This document shows, in pieces, positions 1 through 12,064 of a DNA stretch of 64,000 nt; the first letter of the stretch is position 1; each line of letters starts with the position of its first letter. The notes under the pieces were generated by a model. That model had not been told where the DNA came from, ran no database searches, and saw nothing but the letters and a program-made list of their open reading frames with translations. Source of the stretch: Sisyra terminalis (Eukaryota; Arthropoda; Insecta; Neuroptera; Sisyridae); NCBI GenBank assembly GCA_958496175.1, contig OY292275.1, positions 43,787,701-43,851,700 on the forward strand. Reading direction: 5' to 3'. Both the position numbers and the translations under genes were made by a program.

Positions 1-23
1 AATTTATTATTTTTAATGTTTAG

Positions 24-3000
24 AGCGTCTCAATATGATCCACTAAGTGTGGAATCGCAGCAGTTGGTTCTCGATATTGGATCAGGAGGCAGAATAATCT
101 TAGCCACGAAACAACCAGGTCAACGGTCACAACTATGGAGAATGAGTAGTTCAGGACAATTGATTCACGAGGGTTCAAGTCCACCTCGACCTTCTCAACA
201 CCCACAGTTTGATAAAACTTGTTTGGTGTTGGACATTGAAGGTCCTGCACCTCAACCATCTAGTTATACAGCATTGGTTTTACGTCGACCAGATCCACGG
301 CGACAATCAACTCAAACATGGCGTTTTACTGATGATGGTCGGCTTTGTTGTGCCCATAACAATATGTGCGTGCAGGCTAAAGACGGATTTTTTGGACTTA
401 GATCAGGTAAACTGGATTATGATAACTAAGAAATTTTACTGATTATTGAGGGAATAAAATGATTTATTTCAGACTCTTGCAATGTAGGTTTTTGGAAACC
501 GTGTACGTATTTCTTTGAGTTTCGATTTTTCCTCTGCTTGCTAACTAATATTTTATCTGCAAGAGTCCTGTTTTTTTTATTTCCCGTTTTTTTTTTTTTT
601 TTGTAAAAAACATATTTTAATTAAGTTAACCATTTCAGGGAGTACAGCAGTATTGGGTTTGATTAACTCGCATGGACATTACATGTTAAATGGAACGGTT
701 CCGATAGAACAAGCTGTTGGGAGACAGCGTTTACGACCTGGTTCTGGATTTTTAAAGCTAGAAATCACAACTGATGGACCCACCCGTGTAATTAAAATCT
801 ATGACATTAAAGAAAAGGTAGAAGGAATACAATTGGAAGAATGTTGAATTTATAATGAAGTTTTTTAGCGAATTTACGCTATGCCAGAGGAGCGCGACTG
901 GGTTTCAATTGCGGTAGCACAACGACCAAATCTAATTCCTGGGCAAAATTTAAGTAACGACGCTCGGGAATATTATTTGAAAGTACAATTAATTGGAGGC
1001 GTTGCTATTAGTGTTGTCTCACGTCGACCTCCCGAAGAATTAGTTTACGCTCATTTTAAGGGAATCTCTTTAGAAGCAACATCAACGTCAGATTCGAAAG
1101 CTTTAAATGTTCAAGTCGGTGATATACAATGTGACAACCAGGTAATTTTTTAAAACTGGTTACCAGGGGCAGATTTACCTGCAGACTGAGTAGGCTGAAA
1201 CTTAGGGGGGTAAATTTTAGAGAGCGGAAAATGTAGCTTAAAAATTTGTTAATTACAGGAAGAGTTGATGTAATAACGGTGATAGAGCACAAATTGCAAT
1301 TCCATTAATAGAATAAATGTAATTAATATGATTGTAAAATCAGGTATCGAATTTCAAAGGTCAGTACAGGCGGCAAAAATTGAACAGCCTACTGGCGGCA
1401 AGTTTGTAAATCCGCCACTGCTAGTGTGCATAATAATTGTGGCCATTCTAGCAATTGAGATTTTTTTACTAATTATAGTTTATTTATAAACATTGAACCT
1501 CAAAATTTCTTTTTGAAAACCTAAGTGGGAGGGAAATCAATTGAAAATCGTGTTTTAATCGAAATTTCATTACAAAATTTACATGTTTAATGTGTTGGTT
1601 ATTTAATTTAATTTAATTTTTTTTTCTTCTTTGATAATTCTTCCTCTTGCACGTATATCTTCAATAATATCAATCATTCACTTCAAAAATAGAGTATTTT
1701 ATTTGCTTTTTAGGAGTATTAAACAAGTGTAGTCGCAAGTATTAGTAAAAAACTTTAACTTTGCAAAGTGTTTTCTAAATTACTCGCTTAGGTACCAAAA
1801 ACAACCGTTTCAAAGTCAATATAAAAACGTTTTTAAATTGTAGTATTTTTTTTGGTGAAGAAATATAAAGTGGTATCTGCTGTTAAGCAATTTTCATTTT
1901 AGAGAAAAAATAACTTCCTTTTTCCTAAAATGAAACTGTAAACTAAATTAATCTAAACTAAATACGATACCGACTTTAAATACGATTATTCTAACTCCGT
2001 CATTTCCAACGTGGGGCTCAGTTTCCACCGGTGAGACATAGCAATATGTAGGTGGGTCATAGGCAGGACTTGCACCTTTCGGCTGACTATACCAAAGACT
2101 ATAGGGTAATTTGAGAATGAGTAAATAACAGTGAATTGTTTTTCATTCATTTCAGAATAATGTTTCATTCAAATGTTTGCTATTTCTGCATTTCAGTTCT
2201 CTATTATATGTTTGGAAACTTTATTTATTTATCTGTTCTTTTATTTTTCTCTTTCATGAATGACTTATTCTTTGAATGCTTGTTAAGATACCAAGTTAAT
2301 GACCTTTTAAGCTTCCTTCAAGAGAATAACCGTAATATATTGAATACCAAAATTTAAATACCATGAGAAGGGGTATTAGGATTTTAGAAATGCCTAGATG
2401 AGGCATAGCCCAAAATCGGATGGAAACTATTGTTCTAATTCCTCATCTATATTTTTTATAGTTATTTGAAGCTGCAAATCCTACATTAATTCATGTAACA
2501 AAACCGTCACGGAACGAAGAGGACAGGAGGAAACATATGCAACCAGCCTTACACATTTCATTGGAAATGCAATCGAGTCCCAATGAAAATGCAGTTATTT
2601 TTAAAGTAAAATTCATATAGTGACAAAACATAACATTTATATAATTTGAATTATTTTTAGCACTTGGTTGTATCGTTGAAACCATTGGCGATTTACTTCG
2701 AAGAACGTTTGGTTTTGAAACTATTTGCTTTCGCTGGATTTAGTAAAAATGAACAAGAACTACCAGACGCTGATGAGACTGATTTTGAAGCACAAAGAAT
2801 TTTAACAGAAGTAACAGCGACGCATACCAAACGTTATTACTTCGGAATTATTAAGCTAATGCCTAGTCAGGTGGGAATATTGGTTTAAAGTTTTTGGTAA
2901 AATAGGAATGAATGAAGAGTTTCATTTTTAGATACGCTTAAGTATGTTTACCGCGAGTAAACTTCCGCCAGACTTACATGCAATCAAACGAAAATTGAGA

Positions 3001-5876
3001 CTAACTCTGATCAAATTTGAGGATGCTACCGTCGATTTGGAGCCCTTTGTGAAACAACATCCATTTGAAAGCTGCCAATTTTTGATGTATTCGATTTTGA
3101 AACATTTCCGAGAGGTATTTAGAAAAATTATTGTTAAATTTCACATATCCTACGCAATAGAGAATGTACAATGCTAGTTTAAAATGTTCAACGAAAAATG
3201 AAATAGTTTTTATTTCACGTTATTTTGATTTATTTTTTTCTTCTGTATCCGGCTTCCTAGGAAGTTCTTTCTGGAGTCTATTCTAAGAATATCACAGTAG
3301 TACTTATTATCTAGTGTGGAATTCCAATTCTTCTTTTTCCTGTTTTTTGATTTTTTTACGTTTCTAGTCTCCTGATATTCGAAATCACGATAGTTCCTTG
3401 AGAATATAATTTATCCATTTAACTTATTTTTTTATTATCATATTGACGATCGTTCTTTTTTGGATCTTATGCGAGAATAACACATAGTTTTTTCTTGCAA
3501 AAATTGTTAAATAAAATACATATTTTAGCTAAGATTTTACGAAACTGAAATTCATAAAAATTTATAATTTCATATTTGTTGATTATAGGAATTGAAATGG
3601 CAAGCCGCAAATATTTTAGGTTCGGTTGATTTTCTTGGTAATCCTTTAGGATTTGTAAATGATGTTACGGAAGGCGTCAGTGGATTGATTTACGACGGCT
3701 CTGTAGGGGCTTTAGTCAAAAATGTAACCCATGGCATTTCAAATTCGGCAGCTAAAGTTACTGGTTTGTCTCGTTTTTTATTTTATTTTGTTAAATTTAT
3801 TTCTAATATTTTTCTCGTTTAGAATCGATATCTGATGGTTTGGGAAAAGTAACGATGGATGACGAGCACGAAGAAATGCGACTGAGAATACGGCAAGTCC
3901 ATTCGGGCAGTAGCCGTGCTCATTTGTTAGCGGGAGTGAAGGGATTAGGCTTTGGTATCCTGGGAGGAACGACCGGAATATTTAAACAAATATACGAAGG
4001 AGCATCAAATGAAGGAATTCAAGGAGTGTTTTCCGGAATTGGAAAGGGATTAGTAGGCGCTGTTACAAAACCAGTGGTTGGGGTTTTGGATTTGGCTTCG
4101 GAGACAGCTCGAGCTGTGCGAGATTCGAGTCGAAGGTAGAGGATATTGATTATATAAAATTAATTGATTGAGACCAAAGGGTTCATTTTTATTCATTTTG
4201 TGGGTTTTTCAAAAAGAAAACATTGTTTTTAACTTTTTATTAACCATTGCTTCTTTTACGAGAAAAAAATTAACGCTCTCCTACCACAAAATGTTCATTA
4301 TAACAATTTTCTGTAAAAGAAGTAACAATACGTTAGTCATTCTATAACAGGGTGGGCAAACTTAAAGTTGGTAAGATCGACAATAATTGTTCTTATTTAT
4401 ACAAGATTGACTTCGAAAAATGGATTAAACTAAAAACAAATACAAATTTAAATAAAGAATGAGTTGTAGGAAGTATTAGAAGTATTATTTGGGAATCGGT
4501 TATATCCCTCTGTTAAACTTTTAGTACCCATTTTCAATTGAAAGATTTTAAATTTACCTAAGAAATTATTTAAAATACTGGCGATCGGCTATTGACCTGT
4601 TCGCGATTGATCGGTCGATCGCGATCAACCGTTTGTCCACCCTTGTTCTATACCCCTGTTCTCTTTTGATTATTTGTAAAGCCACTACCGCTCCCTTAGG
4701 AAGTTTAGCACCTACAGGAGGACGATATTTTCCCGTTAGAAACCAATGTCTAGGACCATACAATATATAGACTGTGTAAAAGCCGTTATTTCTTATGAGC
4801 AATGATAATGACGTCATATAGTGATAACTACATTATGTTTTCCGATCACACTCAAACGTATGATTGTTGACATATTGCCAACTATTGTTACACAATATGT
4901 ATTTAATTAAAGAGTTATTATTAGGAAGCATCGAAAAATACCAGAAAATTACATTCAATCACATTATAGAGGTCATCATATCGTACCTATCGTAGAATGG
5001 AGGTACAACTCAAAAGTTTTGAGTTAACAAAAGTTTAACAATGAGGAAACCACCTATTTTGCACGTGGAATAGAAGGGTAATTCTTGTATGTTCCCCCAT
5101 CACGTAAGCGGGGGTGTTTTTTTTATTAAAGTGATTAGTCAAAAGTATAGAACTGGATCTTTATTAACGATTTCGCGACAAGTTTAATTTTTGAGTTATA
5201 CCTTTATTCTACGACGGGTGCGATATGTGACTATTAAGATTTCAATGGTTCAGTAAGCCTATTACCAGTCCATATATTGCATAATTTAATTAAGCAAGAA
5301 AAGATAACTATAATGATATTTTTGGGGGTTTTCAGCCGTCCGACACCACCAAGATTTCGACCACCTCGCTGTGTTGTTGGATCAGGCGGCTTATTACCGT
5401 TGTACTCTCGAACGCAGGCTTTGGGTCAGCAATATTTACACAATTTGAATAATCGTGACTACTCTGAACTTTTGGTAGCGTATGAAGTATTAGGAGGAGC
5501 GCCTGAAGATTTTCGCGTAATTGTTTCAAGTGAATATGTTCGAATCGTAATGAATGCTGGTGGAAGTTCTCATCTGGCCGTTGTGATCGAATCTCATTTG
5601 AGTGATTTGATTCATTGTACTCCAGTTACGACACACGAATCGAACAACACAATTGTCTCGCATTACATCGAATTAACAATGAGGGCCGCAAGCAATGCAG
5701 GTGGAAGTAGCAATAGTGGACCGATGGCTATTTTTAATGAACCTGTGCGACGCCCTAAAATTCGTTGTGATTCTGAATCACTAGCTCGATGGGTGTCGCA
5801 ACAAATCAATTACGCGAAAAGTATGTACGAAGTACGTTTACACACTTTAATAACTGACATAAACGCAGAAGACTGA
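24..5876 (+). CDS. Vps13D: VPS13D, C-terminal nine exons (5'-partial)
   Basis: VPS13D is a giant bridge-type lipid-transfer protein acting at contacts of the ER with mitochondria and peroxisomes. Exons read by eye: 24-406, 639-817, 869-1141, 2462-2605, 2661-2870, 2932-3114, 3589-3763, 3823-4135 and 5336-5876 (stop TGA). All introns are GT-AG and phases join without a break. The first exon encodes a ricin-B-like beta-trefoil lectin segment with QLW and QTW motifs, a hallmark of VPS13D among VPS13 proteins. Exons at 2661-4135 hold the conserved C-terminal region (FEERLVLKLFAFAG, KRYYFG, SKLPPDLHAIKRKL, KILGSVDFLGNP-like, VTHGISNSAAK, GLGKGLVG.VTKPV). The last exon (GGLLPLYSRTQALGQ onward, ending NYAKSMYEVRLH) corresponds to the PH-like C-terminus. 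The chorein N-terminus and UBA domain would lie upstream, outside the window. Introns are 51-61 bp or 0.2-1.3 kb; the one before the last exon carries a hAT-like MITE. The first exon start at 24 rests on an acceptor (TTTAG) at 19-23. Confidence 0.96.
1164..1420. mobile_element. MITE with CAGTGGCGGATTTAC-type inverted ends
   Basis: The left end CAGGGGCAGATTTAC and the inverted right end CAGTGGCGGATTTAC match at 12 of 15 bases. Further in, both arms carry AGTAGGCTG in inverted orientation. Length is 257 bp with no coding capacity. It sits inside the VPS13D intron 1142-2461. The CAG termini suggest a hAT-like element, but the flanking 8 bp agree only weakly, so the superfamily is uncertain. Confidence 0.6.
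4348..4645. mobile_element. hAT-like MITE in the last VPS13D intron
   Basis: The terminal inverted repeats are CAGGGTGGGCAAAC at the left and GTTTGTCCACCCTTG at the right. The flanks are TTCTATAA (4340-4347) and TTCTATAC (4646-4653), a near-perfect 8-bp target duplication as expected for hAT. The element is 298 bp and has no transposase. GC-richer CGATCG-bearing sequence lies near the right end. Confidence 0.8.
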
Positions 5877-5980
5877 ACCACGGCAAGATAGAGTATTTTT
5901 TTATTATACAACGGGTTTTCACATTCATGTAACAATAACGTTGATAAATATATTTTTACAACCAAAGGTTTAACGTAGGG

Positions 5981-5986
5981 AATAAA
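5981..5986 (+). terminator. Candidate polyadenylation signal of VPS13D
   Basis: AATAAA lies about 105 bases after the VPS13D stop codon, in AT-rich sequence. It is the first canonical hexamer downstream. The cleavage site itself cannot be seen. Confidence 0.5.
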
Positions 5987-6307
5987 ATACTGTACAGTTT
6001 TTTTTTTAAAAAATCTAGTTTTGTTAGAAACCAAAGATAGTTTGGTAGTTTTTGTTTGCTTGTAAATATTTATAAAGAATTCTATATTTTCGTTTTGTTA
6101 TACTTTCTGCAAATTATGGAACTATAATGTGATGTTTTCCATCAGGTGTTTATACTGTTTTCAGCTGTATTATTTCCACTTTTATTATACATATACATTA
6201 AAAATGTTTTAAAAGATGTCCTGTTTTTATTTCTCTGTAAAATTATATAGATTAATGCTTTCTATTCGTTGGCAATTAATTGTAATGTGCTGAATTCAAT
6301 AAGTTCA

Positions 6308-6480
6308 AAGTCTATTGGTGGCCGAGTGGTCAAGGTGACCGCTCCAAAACTGGTAGGTGTCGGGTTTGATCCTCGTATCGAGCAAATTTTCAATATTTCT
6401 CGATTACGGATTTTTATAAACGTTAGAGTCTTTCAAAACCTTAGTGGTCATAAAGCGACGGTAAATAACAATTAAAAAAA
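6308..6480 (+). repeat. tRNA-derived SINE, copy 1
   Basis: The head has a Pol III A-box-like segment (TGGCCGAGTGGTCAAGG) and a B-box-like segment (GGGTTTGATCCTC). The shared body follows (ATTTTCAATATTTCTCGATTACGG, then AAAGCGACGGTAAATAACAATT) with an A-rich tail. This is a near full-length copy of the family that recurs throughout the window. Confidence 0.85.
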
Positions 6481-7867
6481 TCGTTTTGAGCAAGTTTTAC
6501 AATATTTCTCGGTTAATGACAGCGCTCCTTAAACTTGTAGTATTTGCGTCCCATTGTTTATCCCGTTTATCCCTTCTCTTTTACATAACGTACATAACTA
6601 TTTATTTAATGCTTATTTATGTTTCGATTATTTTTTACGGTCACTGTTTTGAAGACAAACTATACTTATCTTAAATATTAAATTAATAATAAAGCATTAA
6701 TATTATAGCGTCGTTTCAAAAAAATTGCCTTATGAGAAGCCTATGAGAGTCACTTATAATTATTAAACTTTTTAAGATTCCATGCTAAAAACGGAATCCT
6801 TAAATTTCATCAAACTCTTATGTTTATTTTATTAGGACTATAAAAATGAAACATTTATTCCATGAATCTTTATAGAAAAGTGAAAAGAAGCTACACTAAG
6901 ATCCGGCTTAACACGGGAGGTACCTACATTCCAATAAGTTCTAGCATTAAATGAAACAGCGTTAAACGAGGCAACTTAACACGTAAATAAATAAATATGT
7001 GCAGAGAATCATTGAAAACGAATAGGGAATAAAAAAATTTATTAAATATTTTTTTTTTGTTTTATATGTTTTGTAACATTTGTTGTAAAACATTTTTTAA
7101 TACATTGAGTTTTATACATATATAGGCTTATTTATTACTAATATCGAATTTTATTCTTAAAATATTCAGGATGAAAAAATAATCGAATAAGGATTCCATC
7201 GATCCCATCTTATCTTAAAATGAGGAAGATTCTCCTTCATTTGATATCTTTGATTTTTTTTGTGACGAAATCTTAAAGTTGTCTGTCTTTTTTAAGTTTC
7301 GTTTAGTAAGCAAATCTTTGAATTTATATCAAAAATTAAATAATTTTGTTCAAATTGATATATAATTTCTATTATAGTCCTAAACTTTTTTTTAGAAGTT
7401 CTATTGAAAGTTCTTTTTGTTACTCGTCTCCAGAAACTCGAGCTTGTCGTCTTCGTACAATTGTTCTACTAATTCTTTAAGATCGCCGATGGAAATCGCC
7501 GATGGACTTTTACTAGTTGTAACTTGCAGTTATTCTTCAAAAAAGAAACTAAATTTTTCAAACCATAATGGCGCGGTAGTTTGGAATTGAAATGAATACC
7601 ATAATTTGATTGTACATTGCAGAATTGTAATTTGTGTAATAATTTAGGGAATCCTAATACTATCGCATAATACTGAAATGATTGAAACAGCGTTAAGCGG
7701 AATTTTATTTCACAAAGGAAGTTACGAGTAGCAATCAATCTTGAAAACTACGTATTGAAAATCGCCGGCTTATGAATCTTTCTAAACTCAAGAATCATTT
7801 AAGATCTTAATTGTTATATGGCAACAGTAAACACTGGAAAAAAGGTAGAAAATAATAATTGTTATTA

Positions 7868-8010
7868 GCTTATTGGTTGGTAAATGGTCAAGGTGGTCAA
7901 TTCTAATAGTGTTGGGTTCGGATATCGTAACGAGAACATTTTAATTACTTCTCAATTTACGAATTTTTATTAACTCTATAGTCGCTAAAAACCTTCGGAA
8001 TAGCAATGGG
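7868..8010 (+). repeat. tRNA-derived SINE, copy 2 (diverged)
   Basis: The A box is weakened (TTGGTAAATGGTCAAGG), while the B-box-like GGGTTCGGATATC and the body (TTTACGAATTTTTATTAACTC, TAGTCGCTAAA) can still be followed. The 3' end after ACCTTCGGAATAG no longer matches the other copies, so this copy is older or truncated. Confidence 0.7.
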
Positions 8011-8239
8011 ACATTCCTATAAAAGCATTGTTATGTTAGAACAAAAAATAGTTCATAATCTTTCAAGTTAAGATTAGTCTGCGTCGAAAACCAATAAAAT
8101 TGGTTGCAACATGTAAGGCGTAAATGACAAACATTTGGTTGTAATAATAAGAAAAATGTTTACATAATTAACAAAATATGAATTAAGTAACCAAAAACGA
8201 ATGAAATATTCCACATGAATCAAACATATTAATAAAAAA

Positions 8240-10212
8240 ATGGAACGTGAAAAGTTAAAAAATTTGCAAATAGAAGATAAAGAGAATGTATTCGAATTTC
8301 GAGGAAAAAGTTCTGAAAAACTAGCCGAAGCAGGTGCTCCGCTGTTGGACCGAACCAATGCGAAAAACAATTTCCCTCCGAGAATCGTTGTTCCAAGTGC
8401 ACCACGAAAAAAAAATACGCTTAAGAAAAATAGGAATTTCCTGACAAATTCAACTTCTAAACAAAATGTTTGTTCTTCAGGTATAGTTGAAGTTTTCCAA
8501 TAATTCCTAGATTTGATTATCGTTATTATTTATTTTTTTAGTGACCAAGTCGAACGGAAAACGAAACCCTTATCCTGTATCCGTAAGCATAATCTATATT
8601 TATAACAATCTATCTGTAATTAGTAGATACCATATTTAATTAATTTTTACAAACTTTTCTTGTTAAATTTCTACGGAACGAATTACGCAAATTCAAGAAA
8701 TCTGAACTATATAGCCTCCAAACTAAAATATTAATTTACTTTCCAATAGTTGATTATACATATTTTGCTCTCTTGAAAACTTTATCAAAGGAAATTAACA
8801 TTTCAATTTAGAAAAAAAAATGATAAAGCCGTAATAATAATATGAAATTTAGTCAAACAATCCTCCACCTCATAAAATAAAGCTTTTCAAGAACCAAACA
8901 ATTCAACGTACATGTCCAATTTTTCTTTTTTGTCTTAGGAGTAACAGTTTTAATTTCCATTACATGAATTCTTAACGGAAGAATAAGACAAGAAAACATT
9001 GAAAATAAAATTTGCCTTTTAATTCATTCTTTTCTAAATACTTTCGGATGTAAAGTTGAACTTTATTAGAAAAGTAATGATTTTGAATTACAAGGAATGC
9101 TATTTTTTTTTCTTTTGAAGGATATATTTGCGTTCCATTTTTTGCAAGATGATCATGTTCTCGAAAAAATACATTTTTTGGAAGCTCGCCAACATGTTGT
9201 TTCAGCAATTTTTGATTTACATGTAAGTATTAAGAGAACTGCTACTATATTTACTTACACAATACTTACTATTCACAGAGAAACATACAAATCAGTTCAA
9301 TTGATTTTTGGCTTCAATATGGATGTTAAATCAAATAATCTTTTTTAGTACAAGAGCACTATACAAATCTATATTAATAATACAATTTTTTTTAAGACAA
9401 CAAACGACAGTTTTCCCGAAGTGATTCACCTTTCTGTACATTTATTAGACAAATTTCTATCATCAAAGCCGAATAATGTTTTGCTAGCTGGCTTAGCTTC
9501 TTATCGATTGGCGTCCAAATTTTACGATAGTAAAAGCAGAGATTGGATAATAGTAAGTTTTTTAATTCGTAAATCCATTAGAAAATCATATTCTTTTTTT
9601 CTTAGGAATCTCGAATAAATTCCTTCATTGATGATAAGTATACAATGGGAGATCTTAATAAATATGAAAGAGAAATTTTTAAAATGAATGATTTTAAACT
9701 GTACGAACCGAATCCAATTTCGTTTTTAAAGTATTTTTTGGAAATTCTTACAAATTTGAGAGAAGCACAAGTAAATGATTTTGGGGTGCTTGACCAAATA
9801 ATTATATTATTTTATTAATTTTCAGTCAGTGTATTACTATTCAGCTTTTATCGTTGATTTATTTTTATTTGATAATTTATACTCTCAACATCAAAAATAT
9901 AAAATCGCTTATGCGGCATTAGTTATAAGTTTTAAGGTAAAAATAATTCAATATTATATCAATAGTTTTAATTTATTAATTTATGATAAAAATATTTCGT
10001 TTAAGATTTTAAAAATGGACATGACGATTTTATCAAGTTTAACTAGTTATTTTCAAAATGGGCTACCCAGAGTGAGAAGTCTTGAGGAGAAAATGACTTT
10101 TTTATTGAGGATCGATAAAAATAATCCCAACTTTTTATTGAGAAATAAATATAAGAAATCAAAAAATTTTGATGTTAGCAGTAAAATATATTCTAGTGAT
10201 TTTTTTTCTTAA
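8240..10212 (+). CDS. Divergent cyclin-fold protein (CycJ-/mitotic-like)
   Basis: Seven exons: 8240-8480, 8542-8582, 9121-9222, 9397-9552, 9606-9770, 9826-9936 and 10006-10212 (stop TAA), giving about 340 residues. The start is the first ATG, in the good context AAAAAAATGG. The N-terminus carries a KEN box (DKEN, residues 13-16), the usual APC/C degron, and a minimal RxxL at residues 3-6. The first cyclin box shows HLSVHLLDKFLSSK, LASYRLASKFYD and KYEREIFKMNDFKLY, followed by PNPISFLKYFLE. The second box has YKIAYAALVISFK. The usual MRxxLxDW signature is replaced by EARQHVVSAIFDLH, so the CDK-binding face is altered. Both cyclin J and A/B-type cyclins give a partial match by eye; I cannot decide which. 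The last intron (9937-10005) is 69 bp and open in frame. Confidence 0.78.
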
Positions 10213-10257
10213 TTAACTAATTTAAATAATTTAATGGAATTGTATCAATAACAATTA

Positions 10258-10263
10258 AATAAA
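10258..10263 (+). terminator. Candidate polyadenylation signal of the cyclin gene
   Basis: AATAAA lies about 46 bases after the cyclin stop codon, followed by AT-rich sequence. Seen directly; use not shown. Confidence 0.5.
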
Positions 10264-12064
10264 AATTAACTTTTAAATATTGTAAGCTTTATTTTATATC
10301 AGGTGACTTAAATTTTTCTATATTTTTTTTTTGCAAATGGTAAAAATTGCCAATTGATAGAATTGAGACAATGATTGTATTTTATTGTTTTCTGTCTTTG
10401 CCGATGTATATGCAATATGCATCCATATTAATACGTTTGCCTATTTTTATTATGAGAATTAAAATACAACTAAAAGAAAGAAATTTTTTTGAAATAATTA
10501 AATGCAATATTTAGAATGTAAGGAAAATCGATTGATATATTATATATTTCTATATTTGAATTAAAATCAGTTTCATTACATAGATATAAATGGGTAAATA
10601 AAGCAAAAAAATTACTATTGTTTTAATATAAATAAGTCATCGTTATTTAGGATTGTTTATACATATCTATACATGATATTTTATGGCAACAATCTACTAC
10701 CATATGGTAAATGTTTTCGATAAGTATTTTTCGAACATGTCACCGATATGACCCATGCTGCATTAATAAACGGTTAATTCATATAATATATGTAATATTC
10801 ATTTAATATAAGTAGCCAAATGTGTATACATATTACACAGAATGTTCAAACAGCCAACTGTGTATACATACAGTATATATGTATAAATAGGCAATTTAAT
10901 CTTTTATTTGAAAACCAGTAACTTTCCGTGAAATATTCACAGCCCAACTCTGACACAATTGAAAAATGGCTAAAAACTAGCAGTTGACTGAAGTTGAAAT
11001 TAATGACATGATAGTTCAAATTTGAAACAATTATTATTATATTTGTATTCCACTCATATGTATGTGTTTAAAACTATATTCTTTGTTCTTGTTTTTGCCG
11101 CAAAATATACATTTGCTTATTATGAATTTTGATATTAAAAGTAAATTGTGTTTATAATTGCATCATAATTTAGGTATCACAAATCACTTATAACTGGTGT
11201 GGTAGTTCAGGAACTACTGAAAGAGACTATACAGCAGTGGATTGAAAATATCTTTTTAATTATACCAAAGAAGTATAACTTCTCACGCGCGTTCATAAAA
11301 GTACAAAAATCGTTTTTTTTTTTGTTGCTATTATTATATTAAGATTCACGAAAACCTAAAAAGTTTCAAATAGTTTTTCCAGCCTTAAAAAAAGGAATTT
11401 TAAAAAAATCACCTAAACATGAAATATTCACTTTAACATGTTAAAATTTTTTTTATGGTATATTTAATATAAATTTGTTTTGGTTTGAATCTATAGACTT
11501 AAAGGTTTAATTGCTTTAAATCGATTTTTATTTTAGTAGCTAGTTAAAAGAACATATAATGACTTGCTTAAATTCGTTTTGAATGTATGAATCTATATTC
11601 GAATGAATCTATCTATCTAAGGTATGAATGCTAATGAATGTTACGAAAAGTTGTAATAAGAGAAGACATTTTTTTATTATTATTGTAATCATTATTGTGA
11701 TCATATTTATCACACATATCATTTATAATATTTATTGACATTTATATTGTTGATATTCAAATTTAAATTGTTGAAAAAGTGATCCCCTCTAGCGTCATAC
11801 TTTGAAACTATAAATGACACATCTTTGCACATTTGCATCCACATTACTGAAATTGCTTCAAGCCACTTCAGGCATTTTAGGTTGACGAAAGCTGAATTTA
11901 AATTCGTGTCGTGCTGCAATTCATTTGACAGAAATTTATTTTTATACCAAAACAAAATTATAACCAGTCTCTTCAAATTAAATTTATCGAAAAACCAGAC
12001 GACTCGTTTTTAACTCTGATCTGTACAAAACCCCATCCAACTCACCACTAACCTCTATATCGAA
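10264..12064. other. Intergenic region between the cyclin gene and ZNF598
   Basis: Very AT-rich sequence with TATA/ATACAT-rich simple-sequence patches (about 10780-10890) and a small palindrome (GTAGTTCAGGAACTAC near 11203). It should contain the ZNF598 promoter and 5' untranslated region, but I see no clear TATA box or initiator. No gene is supported. Confidence 0.45.

Larger units (their letters stand above)
5877..8239. other. Intergenic region between VPS13D and the cyclin gene
   Basis: This AT-rich stretch contains the VPS13D 3' untranslated end, two copies of the tRNA-derived SINE (6308-6480 and 7868-8010) and a short SINE-like fragment (about 6486-6520). Around 7480-7505 the sequence GATCGCCGATGGAAATCGCCGATGG is a small direct repeat. 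I see no convincing gene. The open frame at 7469-7738 on the minus strand resembles nothing I recognise. Confidence 0.5.

Noticed and set aside
7469..7738. 89-codon minus-strand frame between VPS13D and the cyclin gene
   Set aside because: No motif recognised and no neighbouring exon continues it.
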